Assembly: GCA_945900785.1 (NCBI GenBank)
Contig: CAMDJM010000002.1
Location: 1 to 64,000 of the forward strand
Source of the DNA: Akkermansia muciniphila
GTDB lineage: Bacteria; Verrucomicrobiota; Verrucomicrobiia; Verrucomicrobiales; V1-33
Direction: 5' to 3'
Length of the DNA stretch: 64,000 nt
In this document: positions 24,868-32,780 of the stretch, one piece after another
How positions within the stretch are numbered: the first letter of the stretch is position 1
Layout of the letters: the number at the start of each line of letters is the position of its first letter
Made by a program: the position numbers and the translations under genes
Notes under the pieces: model-generated
Seen by the model: the letters and a program-made list of their open reading frames with translations, nothing else
What the model was told of the DNA's origin: nothing
Database searches by the model: none

Positions 24868-26271
24868 TCACTTGCCCAGACTGTCGATCAGGCCCTGGAG
24901 TCCATCTCCTCCTTCGAGGGTGTCCTGGAGCAGGGCTTTGGCGGCATCCGTGAGGCCGTCGGCGATGGATTTTTCCAGGCTTTTGCTGATATTCACTTCC
25001 GGGCGGCCGATGTCTTCGGTGCTGGTGAAGGGGATGGCGAGCTGGCCCTTGTCGTTGACCAGCTTTTTGAGGATGGTGTTGCGGATGATGGGGGCGAGGC
25101 TTTCCCCTTTGGTCTTGAGGAAAGCGTCCACGCCGGCGAGGGCTTCCCGGCTGACTTTTTCATTGGCAGCGAAGATGCCGTCGAATTGGTGGGATTGGTC
25201 CGCCGGGTTGAAGGTGCTGCCTTTTTTCAGCTTGATGCGGCAGGTGTCGAAATTGAAATTGGTGTCCTCTTCAAACTCCAGCAGCCCGTTGATCATGCGG
25301 GCCTTCACGGCGGTATCCCGCTCGAGACGGCCGGAGACCGGGAAGCTGGTGAGATCCAGACCGATCTGATCCTTGAGTTTGCCCAGCTTGACCGCGAGTT
25401 TTTCCAGGGTGGGAATGCGGTCCAGATAGGATCCGGCCTTGAAGGTGAGGTCGAGGGTGGTGCCATCCGCCGGGGACGACTGCTGCAGCGGCGGCAGACT
25501 GCTGCGGACGCCGATGGTGATGTCCATTTGCTGGCGCTGGTCCTTTAAATCCGTGGAGGTAAAGTGCAGGGAGGATTCCAGCACACTGGGCGCGGCTCCC
25601 GGGGCGGGTGGCGCAGGGGGCTGACCTGGCAGGGCGGGGGTGTAGCTGAGATTGGACAGGCTGAGATGGAGGTCGCTGATCTGGAGAAGCTGTTTTTTCT
25701 TTTCGTTGCGGATGCTGATCATGGCGTTTTCCAGTTTGGCCAGGGCCAAGGCGGTGGCAAAGGGCTTGGCAGGGCCGCTGGTATCCGGTTCCGGAGGCGG
25801 AGCATTCGGATCCGGGGCCGGCTCGGGTGGCTTTCCCAGCAGCACCGCCAGGGTGTTTTCGCCCTTTTTGGTGCGGATGGTGGCGGCCTCGACTCCGGTC
25901 AGTGTGAGTTGGCCGATCCGGATTTCATGCTTGAGCAAGGCGGTGAGATCCAGATCTGCGGCGAGACGGGGCACGAGCAGAAGCGTTTCGATCTTTTTGG
26001 GAGGCAGACGGTCTTTGAGCGGTTTTTCGTTTTCTGCATCGCGCGGCAGGAGGCGCAGGCCGGTGACCTCCAAGGTCGCGGGAAAGGAGAAGAGCCTGAT
26101 CTGGGTGCTGGCGATTTCCGCGCGGCAGTTGAGGGATTTTTCCAACTGGTTCACGAGGGCTGCCGGCGTGGTTTGCTTGCCCACCCACCAATTGGCCCCG
26201 ATGACAGCGGCAGCCAGGAGCAGGACGAGCATGGCCAACGCGGCGAGGATTTTGCGGCGGTGTTTTTTCAT
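24868..26271 (-). CDS. AsmA-like membrane-anchored protein
   Basis: A 467-residue protein with one N-terminal membrane segment (about residues 8-27, ILAALAMLVLLLAAAVIGAN) after a basic MKKHRRK start, then a long periplasmic beta-rich region. Features resemble AsmA/DUF748-type proteins: LEVTGLRLLPRD, LDLTALLKHEIRIGQLTLTG, KLENAMISIRNEKKK, and a C-terminal amphipathic helix (SLEKSIADGLTDAAKALLQD). A Pro-rich loop (about residues 155-180) is inserted. Such proteins act in envelope assembly or lipid transport; the exact role here is unknown. The ATG at 26271 is preferred over GTG/ATG codons further upstream because it precedes the membrane anchor. Divergent from the FAD oxidoreductase. Confidence 0.7.
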   Translation of the reverse strand: MKKHRRKILAALAMLVLLLAAAVIGANWWVGKQTTPAALVNQLEKSLNCRAEIASTQIRLFSFPATLEVTGLRLLPRDAENEKPLKDRLPPKKIETLLLVPRLAADLDLTALLKHEIRIGQLTLTGVEAATIRTKKGENTLAVLLGKPPEPAPDPNAPPPEPDTSGPAKPFATALALAKLENAMISIRNEKKKQLLQISDLHLSLSNLSYTPALPGQPPAPPAPGAAPSVLESSLHFTSTDLKDQRQQMDITIGVRSSLPPLQQSSPADGTTLDLTFKAGSYLDRIPTLEKLAVKLGKLKDQIGLDLTSFPVSGRLERDTAVKARMINGLLEFEEDTNFNFDTCRIKLKKGSTFNPADQSHQFDGIFAANEKVSREALAGVDAFLKTKGESLAPIIRNTILKKLVNDKGQLAIPFTSTEDIGRPEVNISKSLEKSIADGLTDAAKALLQDTLEGGDGLQGLIDSLGK

Positions 26272-26423
26272 AGGGGGACGGGACAGAGCGCCGGATACCA
26301 TAGAATGGCGGCGGGCACCACTGAACTTATCTGTGAAGAACATCCGTGCTCCACGGTCCCTGCCAAGGGAGATGGCACGGCTCAGGCTTGCGGGGGCGGC
26401 TTTCCGTGACTAGACGGAGCCCT

Positions 26424-28034
26424 ATGCTGGAGGTGAGTGATTTGAAATTGGCGGTGGATCATGAGGCGGACGCAGTGCCGCAGGCGGTGGAGCGTGCCCT
26501 GGGCCTGGCGGCAGGGGATTTGCTGGAGTGGAAGGTCTACCGCCGGGCGGTGGATGCGCGGCATGGGCGGGTGATGCTGAATTACATCGTGCAGGTCAGG
26601 GTCGCAGACGAGGCGGCGGCGTTGGGGAATTTTGATAAATCGCTCTGCAAGCTGACCCCTTTGCCGGACCGGCGATACAAGGAACTGATTGGCATTCTGA
26701 TCCGGGAGAATCCGCCGGAGCGGCGTCCGGTGGTGGTGGGCACAGGCCCCTGTGGGTTATTCGCGGCCTTGCTCCTGGCCCGGCAGGGGTGGCGTCCGAT
26801 CGTCCTCGAGCGCGGCAAGCCTGCGGGCCCGCGGGCGCGGGATGTCACGGCCTTTTGGCGCCGGGGTGGGGAATTCAATCCGGAAAGCAATGTCCAGTTC
26901 GGTGAGGGTGGGGCGGGGACTTTTTCGGACGGAAAGCTCTACACGCAGATCCGCGACCGCGAGCACCGGGCCCGCTGGATCATGGAGGAGATGGTGAAGG
27001 CCGGCGCGCCGGAGGATATTCTGCTGAAAGCCCGGCCCCACATCGGCACCGACCGGCTGATCACCGTCGTGCGCCGGATCCGTCAGGAAATTGAGTCGCT
27101 GGGCGGCGAGGTGCGCTTCGAAACCATGCTGGAAACGGTGCGGCGCGATGCGTCAGGAAAAGTCATCGGCGTGACGCTGCGCGGCGGGGAGGAAATCGGG
27201 ACGGACCGCGTGGTGCTGGCGGTGGGACACTCCGCACGGGAAACCTTTGTCATGCTGCATGAGGCCGGTGTCAGCATGGAGGCGAAGCCGCTCTCCATCG
27301 GCGTGCGCGTGGAGCATCCGCAAAAAGTCATCGACAGCACCCAGTATGGCAAATGGGCAGGGGATGCGCGTCTCGGCAGCGCCCCTTACAAATTTGTCCA
27401 TCATGGCCGGGACGGGCGCACCGCCTACAGTTTCTGCATGTGCCCCGGCGGCCTGGTGGTGGCGGCGAGCAGCGAGGCTGGCGGACTGGTGACCAATGGC
27501 ATGAGCAGCTATGCCCGGGCGGAGGCGAATGCCAATGCGGGATTCATGGTGGATGTGAGTCCCGCAGACTATGGTGGCCACGGGCCGCTGGCTGGCATTG
27601 CTTTCCAACGCCACTGGGAGCAGCGCGGGTTCGCCGCCGGCGGGGGCGGATATTTTGCCCCAGTGCAGTTGATCGGCGATTTCCTGGCCAACCGCGCCAG
27701 CCGGGAAACCGCCAGCGTGCAACCCAGCTACACCCCCGGCGTCACCCCCGGCGACCTGCGCGCCTGCCTGCCGGACTTTGTGGTGAAGACCCTGCTCGGG
27801 GCCATCCCAGCGATCGACCGCACCCTGCGTGGCTTTGCCATGAAGGACGCCCTGCTCATCGGCGTGGAAACCCGCAGCAGTTCTCCCCTGCGCATCACCC
27901 GGGATCCGTCGACCTGTCAGAGCGTGAATACGCCAGGCCTTTATCCCGCAGGCGAAGGGGCAGGCTACGCCGGAGGCATCATTTCCGCCGCCGTGGATGG
28001 CATGCGCGTGGCGGAAGCCATTTTGAAGGAGTAA
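26424..28034 (+). CDS. FAD-dependent oxidoreductase
   Basis: A 536-residue flavoprotein of the large NAD(P)/FAD-dependent dehydrogenase group (YP-type, often annotated simply as FAD-dependent protein). N-terminal about 90 residues are an extra alpha/beta domain (MLEVSDLKLAVDHEAD, VYRRAVDARH) before the FAD Rossmann motif VVGTGPCGLFAALLLARQGW near residue 100. SNVQFGEGGAGTFSDGKLYT, VLAVGHSARETF, and the C-terminal GLYPAGEGAGYAGGIISAAV second FAD motif are intact. The reaction is unknown; homologues occur in many bacteria as single genes. It starts at 26424, where the conserved N-domain begins. Cytoplasmic. Converges with the channel gene over a 41-base gap. Confidence 0.88.
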   Translation: MLEVSDLKLAVDHEADAVPQAVERALGLAAGDLLEWKVYRRAVDARHGRVMLNYIVQVRVADEAAALGNFDKSLCKLTPLPDRRYKELIGILIRENPPERRPVVVGTGPCGLFAALLLARQGWRPIVLERGKPAGPRARDVTAFWRRGGEFNPESNVQFGEGGAGTFSDGKLYTQIRDREHRARWIMEEMVKAGAPEDILLKARPHIGTDRLITVVRRIRQEIESLGGEVRFETMLETVRRDASGKVIGVTLRGGEEIGTDRVVLAVGHSARETFVMLHEAGVSMEAKPLSIGVRVEHPQKVIDSTQYGKWAGDARLGSAPYKFVHHGRDGRTAYSFCMCPGGLVVAASSEAGGLVTNGMSSYARAEANANAGFMVDVSPADYGGHGPLAGIAFQRHWEQRGFAAGGGGYFAPVQLIGDFLANRASRETASVQPSYTPGVTPGDLRACLPDFVVKTLLGAIPAIDRTLRGFAMKDALLIGVETRSSSPLRITRDPSTCQSVNTPGLYPAGEGAGYAGGIISAAVDGMRVAEAILKE

Positions 28035-28075
28035 ACAACCCCGCCCCAAAGTGCTGCGGGCGGGCCGGCCGGCTA

Positions 28076-28945
28076 TCAGGCAGGCTCTGTTTCATGGAGC
28101 CGGCCATAGTCCACTTCCAGGCTGCCATCGGGATGTTCCGTGTAGATTTCAGCAAACCGGTGACTGAACCTGACATCATGCCAGGTGTAATCCATCAGGC
28201 TCTGCACCGGGGCGGGGATGACGGTATCGATGCACACGATGGAACACATGAAGCGCGCGCCCTGCCCGGCCAGTTGCTCCATGGTGACGCCATGGAGCGG
28301 GCTGGATGCATCAATGAAATGCCGGATGGTCAAGGCGGAGGGGAAAAGAATGAGACGGTCGAAATCGAGCTTCAGGGTGTAGAACCGGCGGAAGTCCCCG
28401 CCTTCCAGCACTTTTTCGTTCCGGATCAACATCAGGCGGAACTCCGCTTCCACCATGGCCTGTGGCTGCAGATTGGCCACCCGCAGCTGGAGGCAGGGCT
28501 TTCCATCAAAAGGGGAAATCACCATGCTATCGCTGAACTGGATGCGGGCGACGGGACGGGAAAAGCGCACAAAGATCAACCCGGTGACCACCGCTGTGAA
28601 AAACATGCCCATCACAATCTCCAGGGTAGTGACGATATCCCCATACAGCGTTGCCGGGTGTAGGTGACCGAAACCAACTGTCGAGAGCGTTTGCACGCTG
28701 TAGAAGAATGCACTGGAAAAAGACCCGGCGGGCATTTCCGCGATGCAGGCTCCGCCGAGCAGATAGGCTCCGGCAAAGGTCACGTTGATGCCCAGGTAGG
28801 ACCCTAAAACGAGCAGACCAAACCGGGGCCAGCTCAGGGCCAGCACTGTGCGGTAAACATCCCGCCACCGCGGGTGCCCCGCATTGTGGCGCAGAAACTC
28901 AATTTTGCCGGCACGCACGTGCTGGGGAGCCGGATTTTTTTTCAT
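28076..28945 (-). CDS. KirBac-type inward-rectifier potassium channel
   Basis: A 289-residue membrane channel. Amphipathic slide-helix region WRDVYRTVLALSWPRF, TM1 (about 40-63), pore helix and selectivity filter TVGFG (89-93) in FYSVQTLSTVGFGHLHP, TM2 (about 105-130, VTTLEIVMGMFFTAVVTGLIFVRFSRP), then a cytoplasmic immunoglobulin-like domain (VISPFDGKPCLQLRVAN, AEFRLMLIRNE). The filter is TVGFG rather than TVGYG, a variant also seen in other potassium channels. The length fits KirBac proteins. The ATG at 28945 is preferred over a GTG at 29014 since the latter only adds a Ser/Pro tail. Confidence 0.92.
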   Translation of the reverse strand: MKKNPAPQHVRAGKIEFLRHNAGHPRWRDVYRTVLALSWPRFGLLVLGSYLGINVTFAGAYLLGGACIAEMPAGSFSSAFFYSVQTLSTVGFGHLHPATLYGDIVTTLEIVMGMFFTAVVTGLIFVRFSRPVARIQFSDSMVISPFDGKPCLQLRVANLQPQAMVEAEFRLMLIRNEKVLEGGDFRRFYTLKLDFDRLILFPSALTIRHFIDASSPLHGVTMEQLAGQGARFMCSIVCIDTVIPAPVQSLMDYTWHDVRFSHRFAEIYTEHPDGSLEVDYGRLHETEPA

Positions 28946-29267
28946 GGGAGGAGAGGAAGGAGGTGAGCCAGACCGTAGGGGTGCCAATTGAATGGAATGC
29001 TCCAGTGAAGCCACATTTCACGCCGGTGCTCAACCCGAAGTTGGCCCCGCCATGAAAGCATGGTCCATCTGGGTCTTCCCTTGCATCAAGGCCTGACCCG
29101 GGCATGAAGCATGCTGTGAAAATGGCCAGCGGATCCGGTGATTTTACCGGGGCCGCCGCCAGTGTCTTCCCGAATCTACTCTCCACTGATCTTGTTTCCG
29201 AATCCGGTCCCGGCCCCTGCCCTCAAAAACATGGCGAGGGGCCGTTTCCCGGCCTGAATTTTTCCAT
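28946..29267. other. Divergent intergenic region, nothing identified
   Basis: A 322-base gap between the outward-facing KirBac and metF genes. It presumably holds both promoters. No gene longer than a few dozen codons, no recognised riboswitch and no terminator was seen. Confidence 0.5.
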
Positions 29268-30194
29268 ATGCACATCTCCGACATCCTGGCGGCCACGCCC
29301 ACCACGCTCTCCTTCGAGTTCTTCCCGCCCAAGACCGCCGAGGCGGTGGAACGGCTTTACGAAACCATCGCCCAACTGGAACCCTATCATCCAAACTTTG
29401 TCAGCGTGACCTACGGCGCGGGCGGTGGGACCCGTGAAATGACCCACGATCTGGTGGTGCGACTGAAGCAAACCACGGAATTGGACCCCATCCCCCACCT
29501 GACCTGCGTCTGCCACCAGGAAAAGGAAATCGCCGAAATTCTGGAACGGTATGCCGCTGCCGGAGTCAGCAATATCCTGGCGCTGCGGGGCGATCCCCCG
29601 GGGAATTTGGAGGGCTATGACCGGTCCAGGGACGCCTTCCAGTATGCCGCCGATCTGGTGAAATTCATCAAACGATTCAACGGCACGGGTGCGCATCCTG
29701 ACAAACGTGGATTCGGCATTGGAGTCGCCGGCTTCCCGGAGGGGCATCCCCTGACGCCCAACCGCTTGGTGGAAATGGATCACCTGAAGGCGAAGGTGGA
29801 TGCCGGGGCGGACTACATCTGCACCCAGCTCTTCTTTGACAACCACGACTTCTACGACTTCCGCGAGCGCTGCACCCTCGCTGGCATCCACGTGCCTATC
29901 ATTGCCGGCATCATGCCCATCACCACCACCAATGGCATGAAACGCATGGCCGATCTGTCCGGAGGATCGGTCTTCCCGGCCCGTCTGCTGAAGGCCCTGC
30001 AACGGGCGGGGAATGACCCGGAAGCCATCCGCCGCGTGGGCCTGCACTATGCCACGGAACAGTGTGCGGACCTGCTGAACCATCACGTTTCCGGCATCCA
30101 CTTTTACACCCTGAATCAATCCAGCGCCACCCGCGAGATCTACGCCAGCCTGGGATTGAAGGACAGCCGGGCGCTGCAACCCGCTGCCGTTTGA
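29268..30194 (+). CDS. metF: 5,10-methylenetetrahydrofolate reductase
   Basis: Reduces 5,10-methylene-THF to 5-methyl-THF with FADH2 for methionine synthesis; cytoplasmic. The 308-residue product has the MetF signature: LSFEFFPPKT (substrate Glu), FVSVTYGAGGGTRE, HLTCVCH, LALRGDPPG (FAD-binding), ADYICTQLFFDN, and PIIAGIMPIT. Length is normal for the bacterial single-domain enzyme. The ATG at 29268 is close to the conserved first strand. It stands alone; metK lies 10 kb away in the same orientation, so a shared operon is excluded. Confidence 0.96.
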   Translation: MHISDILAATPTTLSFEFFPPKTAEAVERLYETIAQLEPYHPNFVSVTYGAGGGTREMTHDLVVRLKQTTELDPIPHLTCVCHQEKEIAEILERYAAAGVSNILALRGDPPGNLEGYDRSRDAFQYAADLVKFIKRFNGTGAHPDKRGFGIGVAGFPEGHPLTPNRLVEMDHLKAKVDAGADYICTQLFFDNHDFYDFRERCTLAGIHVPIIAGIMPITTTNGMKRMADLSGGSVFPARLLKALQRAGNDPEAIRRVGLHYATEQCADLLNHHVSGIHFYTLNQSSATREIYASLGLKDSRALQPAAV

Positions 30195-30236
30195 ATTCCG
30201 GACGTGCCGGTTGAGGGCGTCATGCCCCCTGATGCC

Positions 30237-31829
30237 TCAAGTCTCCCCATTGTCATCATCCCCATGGGTCAGGAATCGGGATTGGTGTTGATGTTGTTTG
30301 CGCCGGGCGGCCCGGTGTTCGATCTGGCGTTTTTGTTTGGGCGTCAGTTCAAGGTCCCGGGCCCAGGGACGGGGACCGCCGTCGCCTGCCATGAGACAGC
30401 CCAATGGCTGGATTTCAGTGATAATTTCCGCGAGATCGAAATGTTCGATTTGGGCTTTGACCTGCGGGGCGGATTTGTAGGCGAGCGGGGTTTCGCTCAG
30501 GTCGGCTTTGCCATGCCACCAGCGGATGTCGAGACCTGGCGTTTGTTCCCTGACGAGTTTTTGAAGCAGCCTGGCATCGATGGTGCCGTCTTCCTGCCGG
30601 AACGGTTTGGTGGCGGCGCGGCGGGAAAGATTGCGCCCCGCTCCATGGGGCGCGAAACTGAGAAATTCCGCATTGTCCCGTCCGAGGACCAGCAGAATAG
30701 GCGCAGCCATGTGCAGCGGAATGAGACCCAACTGGGGCCGGCCTGCTTCATCAGGCCAGGCGGGGGTGGCGCCCTTGCCATGATAGTAGGTGGTGCCGCG
30801 CTTCCAGACGAAGTTGTGCCCGTTGCCGATGGAGGCAGCGGAAGTGCTGCCGAGTTTGGTGAGGAAGCTGCGGTGGATGCATTGGTGATTGGCCCGGGTC
30901 CAGCGTCCGACATATTGAAGGGCTTCCCAATAGGCCAGGCCTTCCGGTGAGGTGGCATCCAGCCAGCAGGCGGTGAGGGGGATGCCGGCCGCGATTTTGG
31001 CGGTTTGTTTTTCGGCGGCTTTTTGGCCCCGCTTGAAGAGATGCGCCCCAAGGCCGCGACTGCCATGGTGGGTGACGAGGACGTGCCACATGACTGGGGC
31101 GGCTGGGCCGGCTGGAGTGAGCGCCTTGGCCAGGTCCTGATGCCCTGCCCGGTGCAGGGCTTGGATTTGGTCCGGGGTGAAAGTGGCGCGGCCGATGGAG
31201 GCGAAGTGATTGCCATCTCCCTGATCGCCCAGATGCATGGCGGCATGACGTTCCAGACCCTGCAGATAGGGATTTTTCCAGACGTCTTCATGGAGCACCG
31301 GATGGGGGATCCAGTCTTCCTCCTTGCGGCCTCCCGGGCCGAAACGGGTGGAGGCCATCAGGAGATCCAGCTGGGTGGCGATAGGAGAGTCGGTGTGATA
31401 GAAGCTGGCATACATGGAGCAGCAGACATCCTCGCTATGGGCTCCGGGAATGATCGCATTTTCGGCGGCAATGGCTCCACCGACGGGGATGCTGGCAAAA
31501 GCAGGACTGGTCGGGCAGGCGTCCGGCATGAGGAAACCCCGCTGGATGACGGGCACCCGGAGGAGTTCCTCCATGCTGCGCCGCACGGCTCCGATGTTTT
31601 GTGCTTCAAGTGGGCTGGTGGCAGTGATGGCAGCCGCAAGGGGCCCTGGATGGGCCTTGAGGCGAAGTTTGGTTTCGGGCGGCGGGAAATCGCGGCGGAG
31701 CAGCTTCATGGCGTAGGCGGGATCGTGGATGCCACGGGCTTCCATGGCTTCGATGGCGCGCAGCATGTCAGCCAGTTGCGGGGTGTGCAGGTAGCCGGCG
31801 AGGAGGAGATCGGATTCAGTAGGGAGCAT
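30237..31829 (-). CDS. rtcB: RtcB-family RNA ligase
   Basis: Joins RNA 2',3'-cyclic phosphate or 3'-phosphate ends to 5'-OH ends with GTP and Mn. The 530-residue protein keeps the RtcB motifs: SIPVGGAIAAENAIIPGAHSED-type first metal loop (Asp/Cys in SEDVCCSMYA), GDQGDGNHFASIG, VTHHGSRGLG, NHQCIH, NFVWKRG, and APHGAGRNLSRRAA containing the guanylated-histidine loop. It is longer than the E. coli enzyme, with about 100 extra residues at the N-terminus and a basic Gln/His-rich tail (RRKQHQHQSRF). It is downstream of the RbfA-like gene with a 75-base gap. No sigma-54-dependent RtcR regulator is adjacent. RNA repair or tRNA healing is inferred. Confidence 0.9.
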   Translation of the reverse strand: MLPTESDLLLAGYLHTPQLADMLRAIEAMEARGIHDPAYAMKLLRRDFPPPETKLRLKAHPGPLAAAITATSPLEAQNIGAVRRSMEELLRVPVIQRGFLMPDACPTSPAFASIPVGGAIAAENAIIPGAHSEDVCCSMYASFYHTDSPIATQLDLLMASTRFGPGGRKEEDWIPHPVLHEDVWKNPYLQGLERHAAMHLGDQGDGNHFASIGRATFTPDQIQALHRAGHQDLAKALTPAGPAAPVMWHVLVTHHGSRGLGAHLFKRGQKAAEKQTAKIAAGIPLTACWLDATSPEGLAYWEALQYVGRWTRANHQCIHRSFLTKLGSTSAASIGNGHNFVWKRGTTYYHGKGATPAWPDEAGRPQLGLIPLHMAAPILLVLGRDNAEFLSFAPHGAGRNLSRRAATKPFRQEDGTIDARLLQKLVREQTPGLDIRWWHGKADLSETPLAYKSAPQVKAQIEHFDLAEIITEIQPLGCLMAGDGGPRPWARDLELTPKQKRQIEHRAARRKQHQHQSRFLTHGDDDNGET

Positions 31830-31904
31830 GGGTGGGAGGCAGTGGAAAGCGGGACACAGGCCCTGGAGGATTGGATTTGCCTGCAGGGCCTGTGCTTTGG
31901 GGGA

Positions 31905-32336
31905 CTAGGTTTCAGGGATGACCCGGAAGGTCAGGTGCGGGGTGCGCTTCCGTTGGATTTCCGTGGCAATCACGCTGCGGAGGAGGCCGGAAGCTTTTTG
32001 GAGGGCCTGCTCCATGGCGGGCATTTCCGCCGGGGACATGCCCGGGGAGATCACGAGGACGAGCAGGTTGCTGCCCCCGGAGTGGAGGGGCTGGACAGAT
32101 TCGATCATAACATCCTTCAGCCGCTCATCGCCGATGGCGCTGGAGAGGCCGGATTCGAGGGCGCGGTGCACCGCTTTGCAGTATTGCCGGGCGCGGGCCT
32201 GGGATGGGGGGTGATCCTTGAGTTGCTGGCGTTGCTGTTGTTTTTTGAGTTCGAGGGGCGTGAGGCCGTCTTCCGGGCGGAGTTCGGCGCAGAGGGATTT
32301 CATTTCCTGTCCGGCTTTTTTATGGAGTGATTTCAT
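31905..32336 (-). CDS. RbfA-like protein (ribosome-binding-factor-A fold)
   Basis: A 143-residue protein. An N-terminal basic/coiled region (ELKKQQQRQQLKDHPPSQAR) precedes a core matching the RbfA outline: KAVHRALESGL, DERLKDVMIESVQPL, LLVLVISPG, ASGLLRSVIATEIQRKRTP, HLTFRVIP. RbfA is a KH-type factor for 30S maturation. The extension and the absence of the usual nusA-infB neighbours suggest a divergent or second copy. It is first in a probable operon with rtcB, so an RNA-related function in repair or ribosome rescue is plausible but inferred. The ATG at 32336 has no good Shine-Dalgarno sequence; an AT-rich stretch 10-40 bases upstream may be its promoter. Confidence 0.55.
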   Translation of the reverse strand: MKSLHKKAGQEMKSLCAELRPEDGLTPLELKKQQQRQQLKDHPPSQARARQYCKAVHRALESGLSSAIGDERLKDVMIESVQPLHSGGSNLLVLVISPGMSPAEMPAMEQALQKASGLLRSVIATEIQRKRTPHLTFRVIPET

Positions 32337-32509
32337 ATGCGTAGAAAGTTAGTTTTATATTTCGTTTATGGGCACGAAGCAGCCTTGAGACCAATGGCGG
32401 GCGGTGAAACGCGATGGATCGGCGCTGGGCAAACGGCGGGGCGCAAGGCTGCCGGGAGATTTAAACGCTGACAGGAGAGCCGGGCGGCGGATTCAGTGGA
32501 TGCTCCTGA

Positions 32510-32525
32510 TTGCCTGATCAGGCAA
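32510..32525. promoter_or_regulatory. 16-bp perfect palindrome
   Basis: TTGCCTGATCAGGCAA is its own reverse complement. It overlaps the stop codon of the 32-residue frame and lies about 180 bases upstream of the rbfA-like/rtcB operon. It could be a dimeric regulator site; no regulator is next to it. Confidence 0.35.
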
Positions 32526-32616
32526 GGGCCTCACAGAATCCCTGGACCGCACCCGTCCCGCCAGCGTCCGCAGCAGAGGTCGCGTTGGGGGATGATATGG
32601 TGAGGGCGGCGGACAT
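32518..32616 (-). CDS. Candidate 32-residue small protein or leader peptide
   Basis: A short frame with ATG at 32616 preceded by AGGAGGT (minus strand, 32627-32621) at four to five bases spacing, the strongest ribosome-binding site seen in the window. The product begins MSAALTISSPNATSAAD and ends GFCEALA; it is Ala/Ser/Gly-rich with one Cys and no membrane segment. It lies upstream of and in the same orientation as the rbfA-like/rtcB operon. It could be a small protein, a peptide precursor or a translated leader. Nothing shows conservation. Confidence 0.4.
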   Translation of the reverse strand: MSAALTISSPNATSAADAGGTGAVQGFCEALA

Positions 32617-32648
32617 AATTACCTCCTGGTAGGAAGATACCGAGCTTC

Positions 32649-32780
32649 ATGTCAAAATTGAATGATGCAACAAGTATTTTAAGTGAAACGGCGGACCGGG
32701 CGGACCAGCAGCATCGTCCATCAAATTCCGGAAAATTCAGATTGGGTCCGGATAAAATCCGTTCAGAGTGGGAAGCATGA
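32649..32780 (+). CDS. Possible 43-residue upstream frame
   Basis: A frame from ATG 32649 (MSKLNDATSILSETADRADQ...) whose TGA overlaps the peptidase ATG as ATGA (32777-32780). That overlap suggests coupling. The codon usage is unlike the neighbours and the ribosome-binding site is weak (AGGAAG about 13 bases upstream), so this may be chance. Confidence 0.25.
   Translation: MSKLNDATSILSETADRADQQHRPSNSGKFRLGPDKIRSEWEA

Larger units (their letters stand above)
32337..32776. other. 440-base divergent gap between rbfA-like gene and peptidase
   Basis: Contains a 16-bp palindrome, a 32-codon minus-strand frame with an excellent Shine-Dalgarno sequence, and a 43-codon plus-strand frame overlapping the peptidase start, all entered separately. 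The part nearest the rbfA-like gene (32340-32375) is AT-rich and holds a TATAAA-like element on the minus strand. The rest is GC-rich with no other signal. Confidence 0.6.
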
